Under the pieces are notes generated by a model. That model saw only the letters and a program-made list of their open reading frames with translations, was not told the DNA's origin and ran no database searches. The position numbers were made by a program, and so were the translations under genes. From NCBI GenBank assembly GCA_030762895.1, contig CM061064.1:238419086-238483085 (forward strand): a stretch of 64,000 nucleotides of DNA, written 5' to 3'. Source of the DNA: Sophora flavescens (taxonomy: Eukaryota > Streptophyta > Magnoliopsida > Fabales > Fabaceae). Shown piece by piece: positions 10,657 through 21,860 of this stretch (position 1 is the first letter of the stretch; each line of letters starts with the position of its first letter).

Positions 10657-12281
10657 AATCACCCCAAGCTTATTCAATTGCTTGTCCTCAAGCAATCACT
10701 AAGGCCAGAAGAGCTATATAATCAAAGCATGGATGGTGAATCAAGAACCCGAGTAAATGATCCAAGTAACAGGCATTTCAAATAATTTAGCAAGAGACAA
10801 TCAATTCAAGTCCAATTAGAAGCTTAGGTTTCTAAATTCATATTCTCACTGATTCGGGCACTCTTTCTCACCTGAAGATCACCCCAAGCTTGTTCATTTG
10901 CTTGACTCTCTTTCTCACCTCACTCAAGTGTTTAGGGATATAAGACAATTCGATCCATTTTCCTCAAGGAATGAATTCTACCATAGGCTTGACTATCAAC
11001 CAAATATCTACTTTATTAATGAAAATAATTAAGAATCAAGAGGTCTTTCACTTTGGTTGTAACGGGCCATGGGATTGATCATTAAGTGGGGAAATCAAGA
11101 AAAGGAAATTTCAAAAGGCTACACCAATTATCAAGCATTTCAAAGCATGACACCTTCTAAAATACCTTTGTGGATTTTGATTCACTTTTCCACCTTTCTT
11201 TCTTTCTTTTTCTTTTTTTTCTCACTTTTCTTTTTGTCATCCCCTTCTCTATTTATTTTTCTTTTTCTTTTGTTTTTCTTTTTCTTGGAGAAGGGGAGAT
11301 TTTTCAACTCAAGAGAAATATTTTTCTGATTCTTTTCATCCCAAACTTTTTTTTTTCAACTACCTTTTTACCCTTTTTGTAATACTTTAGAAGGTATCCT
11401 ACCAAGCATATTTATCAAAATATTTCAGGGTACCAAGAAAAGCATTTTATTCTTTTGTAGGCTCAAAATTGGGCAACTAAGGGGTATCATTTCATCAATC
11501 AAAGCTCCGAAGGCTTGAAAAATACCTAGTGCCTCAATCATTTTAAAAAAAGTTTTCAAAAATTTTTAAGCTTCAAAATGGTTTCAAGTCAAGTTCTAGA
11601 GAAATACAATCCAAGAGGAATAACACTCTAACACAAAGAATGGGGTAGATATAGTGAATACCCCTTTATGGCTCAAAATCTCACATTTTAGTAGTTCAAA
11701 AATCAATGAGAATTATAAATCTACGGAACCACATGCTAATTATCAACTATCAAAGATCATCTCAAAATTTTTTATTTGTAGCCTTATCACAAGAATAAAA
11801 AATTGGGTTCAAAAATTCACTATCTCAAAATATTTGGCACTCAGTTCTCACAATTGGATACAAAATCTAAGCAAGGGCAATATGATCATGTGATCATGCA
11901 AAACTATATGAATGCAACATGAAAAATGCAAATGCAAAATACCCCTACCCCAAGCTTAAGAATTTACATTGTCCCCAATGTAAACAATCAAGTCGGAGAG
12001 AGGAGAAAAATGGAACGACTTACCGAGGCGGTAGCGGGTGTTGGCTCTCATTCCAGTTAGAAACTTGTTGGGAAATGTGTCACGGCCGTGAGCCTCATCA
12101 CGGGCAGGCTGTGATGAATTCTGATCCAAGGGTGTTGGCCTGTCACGGCCGTGACCTCCATCACGGCTAGGCCGTGATGCTCTCTGACTCCAGGGTCCTC
12201 CCATCACGCCCGTGATGTGGATCACGGCTAGGCCGTGATCCTTTCTGATCTTCAATTCTGGCTCATCACGGCCGTGACCAG
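10657..12281 (-). mobile_element. Inverted 3' non-coding tail inside E1
   Basis: Matches the E2 tail at 35795-37395 in the same (minus) direction. It includes the purine-rich tract next to the LTR (minus strand AAGCTTGGGGTGATTT), the CT-rich tract at 11190-11290 and the hairpin TTTACATTG/CAATGTAAA (11963-11984). The minisatellite lies at about 12078-12281. No reading frame is supported. Confidence 0.75.
11963..11984. other. Conserved 9-bp hairpin in element tail
   Basis: TTTACATTG and CAATGTAAA form a perfect 9-bp stem with a TCCC loop. An identical stem is at 37068-37089 in E2; a shorter version (CATTG/CAATG) is near 50879-50892 in E3. Always close to the purine-rich AAGCTT-GGGG stretch. 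Confidence 0.7.
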
Positions 12282-13226
12282 TGTCACGGCCTGGGCGTGA
12301 TGGCCATCACGGCCGTGACGCACATTTTTTTCCCTAATCTATAAATAAGACCTTTGGGCAGAACAGAAAGGGAGACTTTTGACACCAGATTTTTACCCTA
12401 ATTCTCTGAGCTAGAGGCTGTTGTGGCTGCTGTGGAAAGCCTCCATGGAGTCCCTTCTCTCCTTTATCTCTATTTATTTTGTTTTGGCTTTCTCTTTCTC
12501 TAAGAGTAGCTAAATCCCTTTTTGTTGGGATTAGATGTAGCTAAAACTGAACATCATGTAATTGCCTTGATGTATTGATCTGTGTTTATGCCTTCATATT
12601 AGTGTTTAATTCCTACGCTTAATGCTTGTTGTGGTCTGATCATCCATGATTTGATTTTGAGATTTGATTTGCAATGGGGACGTTCTTATCAACTCTTGAT
12701 CAGGAGTTAATCACCTAGTAAACCTTGCATCTAGGAATGGATTTTGGTTTATTAGTAATCACGTAATCCCTACTCTTAATGCAAATTCACTAATTAGGCC
12801 ACCTAAGGAATTAGGGTCTATTAGGGGATTTAGGCTCTTGTCATCTAAGGAATTAGGAATTGAGTAATTTTGTGGGTTGATTTTAATATTTGAAGACAAA
12901 ACTGGATTGGTGGTCTTGGTATTACATGAGGCTAAGGTTTAGTGAAATCTGATCCCAACATCTTTTATCATATTTGAAAATCACTTTTTATTGCATTCCA
13001 AGTGTTTGAGAAAATTACAAAAAGAGTTTGTTCCTTTTTAATCTATTTATTTTCACTCTTATTGGGCTTGGTATTTAGTATTGAGATCCCTTCCATCCAA
13101 AGATTCACTTAGATAGTAGCTGAATTGGTACGTGCTAGTACTTGTCTCAGTCCTCGTGGGAACGATATCGGCCTCACCACCGTATTACTTGTACGACTAG
13201 GTATACTTCCCTAGATCCGTTCAACA
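12282..13226 (+). repeat. E1 3' LTR, truncated
   Basis: Matches 2363-3307 of the 5' LTR almost throughout and ends TTCAACA, followed by the target duplication CTTGG (13227-13231). The first ~375 bp of the LTR are absent. The join to the inverted tail lies within GTCACGGCCTGGGCGTGATGG (about 12282-12302), a minisatellite unit present in both partners. Confidence 0.85.
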
Positions 13227-13284
13227 CTTGGGCACCATCATCCTTCGAGCTAGCTTTTGGGAGTGAGATCCAAGCATATTTAAC

Positions 13285-14141
13285 ATGGTGAACGGTGGTC
13301 AATCCTTTTGCACTTGTGTTCTTGCTCTTGGTGATCTTGGTAGCTTTCTTGTCTTCGTGTTCACTGTTCTTTTGTGTCTCTGTCTTGTAATCATGGCTGG
13401 TGATAACTCAGAATCACTTCATGTTCGCTTTACTGGAAAAAACTACTCTGCCTGGGAGTTCCAGTTCAAAATATTCGTCAAAGGAAAAGAATGATGGGGC
13501 CATATTAATGGCACTGATCCAGCACCTAAAGATACAGAGAAATTAGCTAAGTGGGAAATCAAGGATGCACGTGTCATGAGCTGGATAATAAGCTCAGTTG
13601 ATTCACATTTGGTTCTCAATCTAAGACCGGACAAGACTACCAAGGAGATGTGGGATTAAATGAAAAAGGTGTATAATCAAGATAACGCAGCAAGGATATT
13701 TCAGCTAGAGTATGAGTTAGGGAATTTTACACAAAGGAGTCTCTCAATTGAGGAATAATTTTCAGGTTTTCAAATACTATGGTCCGAATATTCTAACATC
13801 ATTGCTACTGAGGTCCCTGCAGAGGAACTGTCTGCTGTTCAAAAAGTTCATGAAACCAGCAAAAGAGACCAGTTCTTGATGAAACTGCGATCTGAATTTG
13901 AGACTGTTCGATCTAGTCTGATGAACCGAGTTCCTATACCTTCTTTGGACACTTGCTTGAGTGAACTTCTTCGAGAAGAGCGGTGCATGGTTACTCAAGA
14001 AGCAATGGAACATAAAGCTAACATTAGTACTCATGGTGATGTGGCTTATGCTGCACAAGGCCGATACAAGAGCAAAGATATGTGTGTTGTGCAATGCTAT
14101 AGCTGTAAAAGACTTGGCCATATTGCAAAAGATTGTCCATA
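13285..14141 (+). pseudogene. gag: Copia gag, broken
   Basis: A copia-type gag with the probable start at 13393 (MAGDNSESLHVRFTGKNYSAWEFQFK). In-frame stops lie at 13492, near 13657, near 13757 and at 14140. The zinc knuckle CYSCKRLGHIAKDC (14092-14133) is intact, and after the last stop a second one, CNYCKQQGHIISSC, follows in frame. The same frame continues into the protease. This is the interior of the copia element whose LTR and leader are at 1682-1987. Confidence 0.85.
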
Positions 14142-17100
14142 GAAATTTTGCAACTATTGCAAGCAGCAAGGACATATCATATCATCCTGCCATATTCGGC
14201 CAGAAAGGAAGAAAGGAGCTGCTTTCCATACTTCTGTTGGTGCCTCTAGTTCTGCCTCGACACCCGCTTCAACCTCAATTCTTACAAACACAAATGCTCT
14301 CACTCCTGAAATGGTACAGCAGATGATACTATCTGCATTTTCTGCTTTTGGACTCTCAGGTAATTCTAATTTTAAATCTGGACCTTGGGACATTGATTCT
14401 GGAGCTTCAAATCACATGACCAACATCACTGCCCCTTTGACCAATGTAAGACAATATGATGGTCACCATAAAATTCACACAGCAGATGGAAATTCTCTAC
14501 CTATTAGTGCTATTGGTGATATATCTAAAGTTTTTACTGATATTTTTGTATCTCCTGGTCTCTCCACAAATCTTATTTCTGTTGGTCAATTGTTTGATAA
14601 GAATTGTAATGTCAAATTTTCTCGTGATGGTTGTGTTGTACAGGATCAGGTGTCTGGGAAGATAATTGTGAGGGGGCCTAAAGTGGTATGACTCTTTCCT
14701 CTACACGTTTCTCCTTCCACTAGTTGTTTTTCTTTTCCTTTGTCGTATCTCGCATGTATTAGTGTTAGACATGAAAATCAAGTGTGGCATAATTGTCTAG
14801 GCAACCCAAACTCACATGTACTTAGCACTTTACTAAAATCTGGTTTGTTGGGCAATAAAAATTTTGATTCTCTTGATAGTACATCTGATTGTACCACATG
14901 CAAACTTGGAAAAGTAAAGTTCTTCCTTTTCCCAATAATGCATCCCATGCAACTAAATGTTTTGATGTTATCCATAGTGATGTTTGGGGTGTCACACCAG
15001 TCATTTCCCATGCACATTATAAATACTTTGTTACATTCATAGATGACTACAGTCGCTTTACTTGGCTGTATTTCCTTCGATCTAAGGCATAAGTTTTTAT
15101 AGTCTTCAAGTGCTTCATTGCATTTATTGAGAATCAATTCTCTCCTACGGTAAAAAAATTGCGATATGATTCTGGAGGTGAATACATGTCTAATGAGTTT
15201 CAAAATTTTCTTCAACAAAAGGGGATTATTTCCCAACATTATTGTCCTTCGACCCCACAACAAAATGGTGTTGCTGAATGAAAGAATCACCATCTTTTAG
15301 ATATGGTAAGAACTCTTTTACTTGAATCTTTTGTCCCTCCTCGTTTTTGGTGTGAAGCACTCTCTACTGCAGTATACTTGATAAATTGCTTGCCTTCTCC
15401 CACATTACACAATGTTTCTCCTTTCTTTAAGTTGTTTGGTCACTCTCCTTCATACTTTGATATTTGAACCTTTGGTTGTGTTTGTTTTGTGGATCTTCCT
15501 GCTCATGAACATCATAAACTAACTGCTCAATCTGTTAAGTGTGCTTTCCTAGTCCATGCTATATGTCAAAAGGGTTATGTCTGTTATGATCCACATGCTC
15601 GTCGTATACGAATTTCCAGGAATGTGGTTTTCTTTGAATATCGATATTTTTTTGCTTCTTATGCTGAACCATCATCATCTCCAACATGTCTTATGCATCA
15701 CTTTTCGGATTCTCTTTCACTTGTGGAAAGGTTCAAGCCTGGAATCGTGTATAAGAGACATCGTCTTCGCGACTCTAGACCTCTTCAAGATTCTACCCCG
15801 ACTCTAGACCTCTTCAAGATTCTACCCCGACACCTGATTCTAAACCCCCTGATTGGTATGGTTTATTTTCACCAATATCTCTTTCGGCTAGTTTGTCTTT
15901 TATTTCCATTCCTTATTGTTATAAATAGGCTATGGAACATGATTGTTGGAAAAAACCAATCCAAGCAGAACATCAAGCTCTTGAGGAAAATCATACCTGG
16001 GACATTGTTCCTTGTCCACCAACCATTAAACCTATTGGGAGTAAGTGGGTTTTCTCTGTCAAATTGCGCTCTGTTGGCTCTTTGGACCGCTACAAAGCTC
16101 GCCTTGTAGCCCTTGGTAACAGACAAGAATATGGGATTGATTATGAGGAGACGTTTGCTCCGGTTTCCAAAATGATAATAGTTCGAACTATTATTGCCAT
16201 TGCAGCTTCTCACTCTTGGCCTTTACATCAAATGGATGTCAAGAATGCCTTTCACCATGGTGACCTTAAAGAAGACATTTACATGAAGCTTCCCTCCGGT
16301 ATGTCTACTACTTCTCCTTCTGATGTTTGTAAGATCAATCGTTCTTTGTATGGGTTGAAACAAGCCCCTCGGACTTGGTTTGAGAAGTTTCGTAGTACAC
16401 TTCTTAAGTTTTCTTTTCTACAAAATCAGTATGATCATTCATTCTTATTTCACAAATATGCCACAAGCATAGTGATCATTTTGGTGTATGTAGATAATAT
16501 AGTTATTACTGGTACAGATAGTAAATTGATTTCGAAGCTTCAAGAGATGCTACATAAAACCTTTCACGTGAAATATCTTGGACAGCTCACCTATTTCTTG
16601 GGATTGGAGATTAATTATCAATCTAATGGTATATTTTTAAATCAGCAAAAGTATATTCAAGATCTTATTGAATTGGCTGGTTTGAAGGGCAGCACTTCAG
16701 TTGAAACTCCTATGGAAGTGAATGTCAAGTATCGGAAGGATGAGGGAGAACTGCTTGATGACCATACTCTATATAGGAGGCTAGTGGGAAGTCTTATCTA
16801 CTTGACTACAACTAGACCTGATATTGCCTACTCAGTTCATCAAGTTAGTCAGTTTATGTATTCTCCTAGGCATCTTCATCTAGCCGCTGTTCATCGCATT
16901 ATTCGGTATTTACTTGGCTCCCCTACTCATGGATTATTTTCCCCCACTAACTTTTCTCTACAGTTGATAGCATACTATGATGCTGATTGGGCGGCTTGCC
17001 CTAATACTCGTCGATCTACTACGGGGTGGTGTATGTTTCTAGGTGATGCCTTGATTTCTGGGAAATGTAAGAAACAAGATCGTGTTTCAAAATCCTCTAC

Positions 17101-17404
17101 TGAGGCTGAATATCGTGCAATGTCCTCAGCTTGTTCTGAAATTGTCTGGCTTCGAAGTCTTTTAGCGGAGCTTGGCTATTCACAGACTACTTCTACATCT
17201 CTTCATGCAGATAATACAAGTGCTATTCAGATTGCTGCCAATACGGTGTTTCATGAACGCACTAAATACATTGAAGTTGACTGGCATTATATCCGGGAAG
17301 CATTGAACAGCCAAGTCATTTCTATATGTTATATATCCACAAATCTTCAAGTGGCTGACATCTTTACTAAAGCTATGACAAGACCAAGACATCACTTTCT
17401 GTAG
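14142..17404 (+). pseudogene. pol: Copia pol: protease, integrase, reverse transcriptase, RNase H (broken)
   Basis: Domain order is copia type. The protease has WDIDSGASNHMTN (14386-14424). The GAG-pre-integrase stretch is HENQVWHNCLGNPNSHV (14770-14820). Integrase residues are HSDVWG, RYDSGGEY and NGVAE followed by a stop (15279-15281). Reverse transcriptase has WVFSVKLRS, QMDVKNAFHHGDL, LYGLKQAPRTWF and YVDN at the catalytic site (usually YVDD). RNase H has DADWAACPNTRRSTTGW, SKSSTEAEYRAMS and ADNTSAIQ. In-frame stops at 14689, 15090, 15279 and near 15465, with frameshifts near 14930 and between 15780 and 15930. The 15932-17404 part is open for 490 codons. Not functional. Confidence 0.88.
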
Positions 17405-17409
17405 GGCCG

Positions 17410-18780
17410 TGTCAGTTACATAATTGGCCTCTCCTCCTTTGAGTTAATTCGACCCCTAAGTTCATAGTTCGAGGTATGCCTCCATTTTCTGCATCCAAAC
17501 TCCCAAGACTCATAACACTGCACTCACTATCAGCCTCCTCTTCTTCTTCTTCTACCTCTACGGCGACAATATTCCCCTATGTTTCTCCTTCATCTTCATC
17601 ATCCAACACCATCAATCTCAATTGCTTGTCCGGACACTGGTGGAGGGGATGAAACGGCCCCCCACACTTGTAAAACGGTCCCTTTTGTTTCCTCTCCATG
17701 AGTTCATGATACGATAGGTGAGTAACACCCTTGTCCCTAGAATTCATCCTCTTCCGCTCAACATTGGGGTCGATTTTGGGTTTCTGCCCATAGGACCCAC
17801 CCTTCAATGGGCTCCCTCCTCCCAAATTATGCTCCTTAGACCCACGTACAAAGACCCAATCCGAACCCTTATTGCGACCCGGGTTACTTCAGTTGGGACG
17901 AAAATTATTATTACTCGACCGGAACCCGTTTTTGCTCCCTGCTCCTCCAAACGTCATCACGTTTCCACCCTTTCCTCCTATCTCCTTCTCGACAGCATGA
18001 GCCACATTCATCAGACGAGAGCGCGACACTGGTCCTAGGGTTAGAAGGCTCCGTACTCGTCCTCTGATTTCCTCTTTTAATCCATGAAGGAAATACCTGA
18101 AACATTGATCATCGGGCATTCTCCTCAGTTAGGAAATCAAACACTCGAAGTTCCGAATGTAATTGTCAATGCTACCTCGTTGTCTGAGGTTCGTCAACTG
18201 TTCGAAAACCCCACCATCTCCCATCCCACCATACCGCCCGAGGAGCTTAACCTTAGGCTGCTCCCACGTCAATTCCTTCTCATCATCGAGCAGGGAATTG
18301 ATGAAATGAATCGTGGGTCCTTCCATACATAGCTGATCTAAATTCACCATCACCTCGGGACTTGTCCCTTGAACAAGGAAATAAATTTCCGCTCGCATAA
18401 TCCACCCAGCTGGATCATCACCATCGAACATGGGCGGCTCAACCTTTTTCACTGACTAACGAAACTCCTCCAAAGCCTCTCCTTGTAACTTTTTTAGACT
18501 CAATATGGATGACACTTTCTTTGTTGGAGAGTCCTGGTTCTCATTGTTTTTAACTGTCTCGTCTGGTTTCTTCTTGGTGCTATCGTCCCTCCTCCTCGTC
18601 TAGGAGCTTCTTGTCAAAGCACTTCGTAAGCATGGTCATGAGAGTTTCATGATTCTCATCAGCCTTGCTCTGGTTCTCATCAGCATTGTTTTGCATCACC
18701 GACAAAGCCCTTTTTACATTTGACAACTTTTCCTCCAATGCAGCAACCTTCGCTTCTATAGCCTTCTTCTTTGGTGGCAT
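17410..18780 (-). pseudogene. gag: Truncated Ty3/gypsy gag and start of protease
   Basis: Read leftwards from 18780: MPPKKKAIEAKVAALEEKL coiled coil with repeated ADEN, a stop after about 66 codons, then the gag capsid region (VEPPMFDGDDPAGWIMRAE, LTNLRQRGSIDNYIRNFE, LHGLKEEIRGRV). Next come a zinc knuckle (CGGPFHPLHQC, near 17640) and an acidic tract. The reading stops being recognisable near 17420, before the protease active site. The domain style is that of chromovirus gag. Several stops and shifts are present. The 5' LTR of the same element lies to the right at 18844-19246; the rest of the element is missing, so this is a truncated copy joined to the copia end. Confidence 0.8.
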
Positions 18781-18843
18781 TCACCCACTAAAATCTCCTT
18801 GCTTCGCTGATCCCTTCTTCGAATCCGGCAGGTCGGACCAGTT

Positions 18844-19246
18844 TGTTACGTACCAGTAGCTAGCAGTACAATTATAAGCAAACAAAGAATGAAAAGGAAT
18901 GCTGAGGTATGTATTATTTGCTGTATTAGGGAAATTTACAGAGGGAATACTCCTTCTACCACAGAGCACTGCTTCTATAGAGAGCTAGAGCTCTTTATCC
19001 ATAACAAACTAATGATTACTGACAAAGATACCTCACTCTACGCACTCCCCTTCCTAATAACAGAAAGTGCTTGTAAACCCCCCCCCCCCCAAACACACAC
19101 ACTATCCTTCTCTCTCTGCCAGCAAGGCACTCAATTCAGCTTGCCTCTTGGCTCTCCTAGTATAAACTCTCCACACTTTGGGCCCATGTGACATTTGGGT
19201 TACCAACTGCATATTTGGGTCGCGAATCAGATTTTGTCCCCTAACA
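18844..19246 (-). mobile_element. Ty3/gypsy 5' LTR of the truncated reverse element
   Basis: On the minus strand it starts TGTTAGGGGACAAAATC and ends GCTAGCTACTGGTACGTAACA minus its first base, followed after three bases by TGGTCCGACCTGCCGG (18825-18840), a candidate primer-binding site whose tRNA I cannot name. The gag follows in the same direction. A run of about twelve C lies near 19080. Confidence 0.7.
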
Positions 19247-19339
19247 GTTAATGCCAGCTGGAACCATTATTTTGTCACATGTTTATTGTGTTTATTATTT
19301 GTATATAGGTTATAGCTGTCATATTAAATAAAATGTAAC

Positions 19340-19616
19340 TGTTAGAATATTCTAGGCTAAACTCTAGGACAAAATCTCCTATAATCTCTCATGTAATTGT
19401 AAATGATTTGATTATTGTCTATTTAAGAAGGAACGATCACATAGAGCCGTACAGTTTTCCAAAGCATTCTTCTTGAATCTTATCATGCCATCTTATGATC
19501 TTTGACATGGTATCAGAGTCAGATTTTGCAGGCAATGTGGGAATTGTACCCAGGCCCACGTTGCGCGTGAGGGTGGGTATTGAAGTTGCATTTGTGTCCC
19601 ACATTGCCAAGGTTCT
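19340..19616 (+). mobile_element. Second copia LTR with primer-binding site and leader
   Basis: 19340-19507 is a 168-bp copy of the LTR at 1682-1849, followed by TGGTATCAGAGTC (19508) and about 100 bp of the same leader to 19616. Because primer-binding site and leader are present, this is not simply the 3' LTR of the copia element; it looks like the 5' end of a second copy or a rearranged duplicate. The LIN-like exon resumes directly to the right. Confidence 0.65.
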
Positions 19617-20097
19617 TTGAATGGAACTTCTGCTATTCATCTAACCCACCTTTGCATTAGACACTTTGTTTGAATAAATATTTTTAACTTTGTTATCTTC
19701 TTGCCCACTACCTCGGTGATCTCATACCTTGGCATGTATTCTGATAAATTGCTATCAATTCCTTGCCTAAACTTGTACTGCTAGAAGGTTTCTGCTCGGT
19801 TTCATTCTTGAACCGTCCATCCATTTTGTCTCTTATAAAAAGACTACCCCCTGGCCTCCTATTCTTAGCAGTATCCCTTTTCAATGGTCCACTTCTAGCC
19901 TGAAATCGTGTGGCATCAGACTTTGTTCTCTGTGTTTTAATTCTTTCACTTGACACAGAAAGTCTTCCTTTCTGCTCTTCCAAAGAGTAAGGTGGCTCAG
20001 TTGAAGCATCATAGTGGAAGGAAGATCTCGACCTTGTCTCTTGTCTTCTTCCTTTGAACCCTTCCTCTGCAAGAAGCTCCTCCGAAGATGAAGCCAT
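19617..20097 (-). pseudogene. LIN-like U-box E3 ligase pseudogene, N-terminal exon
   Basis: Read leftwards from an ATG at 20095-20097: MASSSEELLAEEGFKGRRQ followed by an Arg/Ser-rich stretch (RSRSSFHYDAS, RARSGPLKRD-like) and DKMDGRFKNETEQKPSSS. I recognise ELLAEEGFKGRR as the N-terminus typical of plant LIN-like U-box/ARM/WD40 proteins (recall, not search). After about 105 codons the frame shifts (near 19780) and continues as LSEYMPRYEITEVVGKKITKL. The exon ends where the copia fragment begins (19616). Same strand and correct order with respect to 894-1465. Confidence in the family is moderate because this end of the protein is poorly conserved. Confidence 0.6.
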
Positions 20098-20408
20098 TGA
20101 TATGATGTCCCCTCAAAAAGTTGGTCCTCTCACAACAAAAGGTTAGTCCAAATTAAAGGGAAATTGATTTCCTCAAATTGTAACCTATCCTGCTGGCAAA
20201 GAAAACTCATCAAATATCAGAAACATTCAAAAGGCTTAACTATGATGTTGATTACCAGATGAGGATAAGAAACATCAACTTTGGAATGGAAATGAAAAGT
20301 TAAAAAGAAATTAGAATAATCTTGACAACCTTACTAGCTTTAAAATAAGTTCAAATTGTATGATAGATGATTTTCCAGGTAAACTGAAAGAAATATATCA
20401 GATTACCC

Positions 20409-20453
20409 AAAATAACTAAACATTTTTTTTATAAGCTAAAATAACTAAACATT
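20409..20453 (-). mobile_element. Hyper-truncated retroposon scar
   Basis: AAAATAACTAAACATT occurs at 20409-20424 and again at 20438-20453, separated by a T-run plus ATAAGCT. A 16-bp target duplication around a minus-strand AGCTTATAAAAAAA tail is what an extremely 5'-truncated LINE insertion would leave. The element part is only about 13 bp. Confidence 0.5.
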
Positions 20454-21469
20454 AAAACATGACATATCTTATTATTTGATTGCAACAAAGTATTAAAAAG
20501 AGATTTTACCTTAGATTTTTTTTTTAATGATACTTTTGGTTTAAGCACCATAAGAATCAAACTTGTTCAATAAGCATTTTGCACCACCAAGTCTAGCTCT
20601 AGCAATATTAAAACGTTGTATGCTTGCAACACTAAAAAAAGAACAACAATGTTATTTGCACAGCCGGTTGGGACACCCGGGTGCGACACCTGCACTGTGC
20701 AGTGCGCTACAGCACACCGTAGACCTCTTTTTTCCTTTTTTCTTTTTTTAATAGTTAGTTTTTTTAAGTACTGATATTTTTTTGTTAATGACGTACAAAT
20801 ATTTGGTTAATTGTGACACCCTAACTCGGGTCATCACATTGCTACCCGTTTACCGAAATAAAATTGAATTTGCTGGTTGCTTTCGGAAAATAATGTTTTC
20901 TCAACGTTCATCTTTTCAAAATATGGTGATAAATTTTTTTTCCTTTTTCCTTTAACCTCATAACAACAACAACGAAATCAAACCGCACTTAATTACATAC
21001 TGTATATAAGTTATACAACTATACTGCCTCACCTGTTTTCACACCTAGATCCTTACCCGTTTAATTTATTCTTAAAACATAATAAAGTACAATAGGACCT
21101 AAGCTGGTCATAAATAACTGACACTACCACCCATAGAAGCAGCAACAGCATGCCCCGAACTAAACAACCTCCTTCTTCTTGTAGAGGTCGTACCCCTTGT
21201 GCGACTCTGATGTGTTTGTAAGGGTGAGATGCCAATATATGGATTTAACACATTAACTAAATGCACGACACAAAAGAAGACACATACACATATACATGTT
21301 TATAACATCTTAAGCAATCCATATTACAGCATACAGTTTATCAATGGGTTCCACACCCCAAACATCAACGTTGGAAAACTATGCATGAGCACTTCAACAC
21401 ATCATCTACACATTCACACTTAATGTCCGGAGACCCCCAACATCATTTTAAAATGAGCTGATCAAGCTC

Positions 21470-21860
21470 GATTGCCAACAAAGGCACGTCGATTTTTTTG
21501 CCAACAGAGGCACGTCGATTTTTGCCAATAGAGGCACGTCGATTTTACCATAGCCCACTGTCCGGAACAGTGAGAACGTCGATTTATGGATTTTTTTTCA
21601 TTGTACGTCGATTGCCAAGGGCACAATGAACACGTCGATTTCATGAATATCATAAGATACCATGATTCCATTGTACGTCGATTGCCCAAAGGCACAATGA
21701 ATACGTCGATTACATGAATATCATAAAATACCCTGATTTCATTGTACGTCGATTGCCTTAGCACAATGAATTTCATTGTACGTCGATTGCCCAAAGGCAC
21801 AATGAACACGTCGATTTCAGGAATATTATAAAGGTACCATGATTAACAAATACGTCGAGA
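21470..21860. repeat. CGTCGATT tandem array
   Basis: Units of about 71-73 bp contain CATTGTACGTCGATTGCC..GGCACAATGAA, so each unit has a TTCATTGT/ACAATGAA stem. Anchors fall near 21599, 21671, 21742 and 21776; shorter variants fill 21476-21590. Lies inside the solo-LTR candidate. Confidence 0.7.

Larger units (their letters stand above)
1988..13226 (+). mobile_element. E1: Athila-like Ty3/gypsy retrotransposon, full span
   Basis: The element has a 5' LTR (1988-3307), a tRNA-Asp primer-binding site (3314-3331), decayed gag (3423-5441), decayed pol (5438-8915), a rearranged 3' tail (8916-12281) and a 3' LTR lacking its first third (12282-13226). It lies inside the copia leader: CTTGG at 1983-1987 and 13227-13231 is a perfect 5-bp target duplication. 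The two LTRs are nearly identical where both are present, so insertion was fairly recent, yet the coding region carries stops, frameshifts and a lost catalytic residue. It may have been copied while already defective. Confidence 0.85.

Noticed and set aside
11069..11382. Phe-rich open frames in E1 and similar ones in E2-E5 tails
   Set aside because: They are translations of T/C-rich tracts in non-coding tails; no conserved protein pattern.
12282..13226. Solo LTR independent of E1
   Set aside because: The matching CTTGG duplications at 1983 and 13227 tie it to E1 as its 3' LTR.
21462..21809. 115-codon frame with repeated FIVPLGNRR on the minus strand
   Set aside because: It is the translated CGTCGATT tandem array; repeats differ by indels and the frame is not kept.
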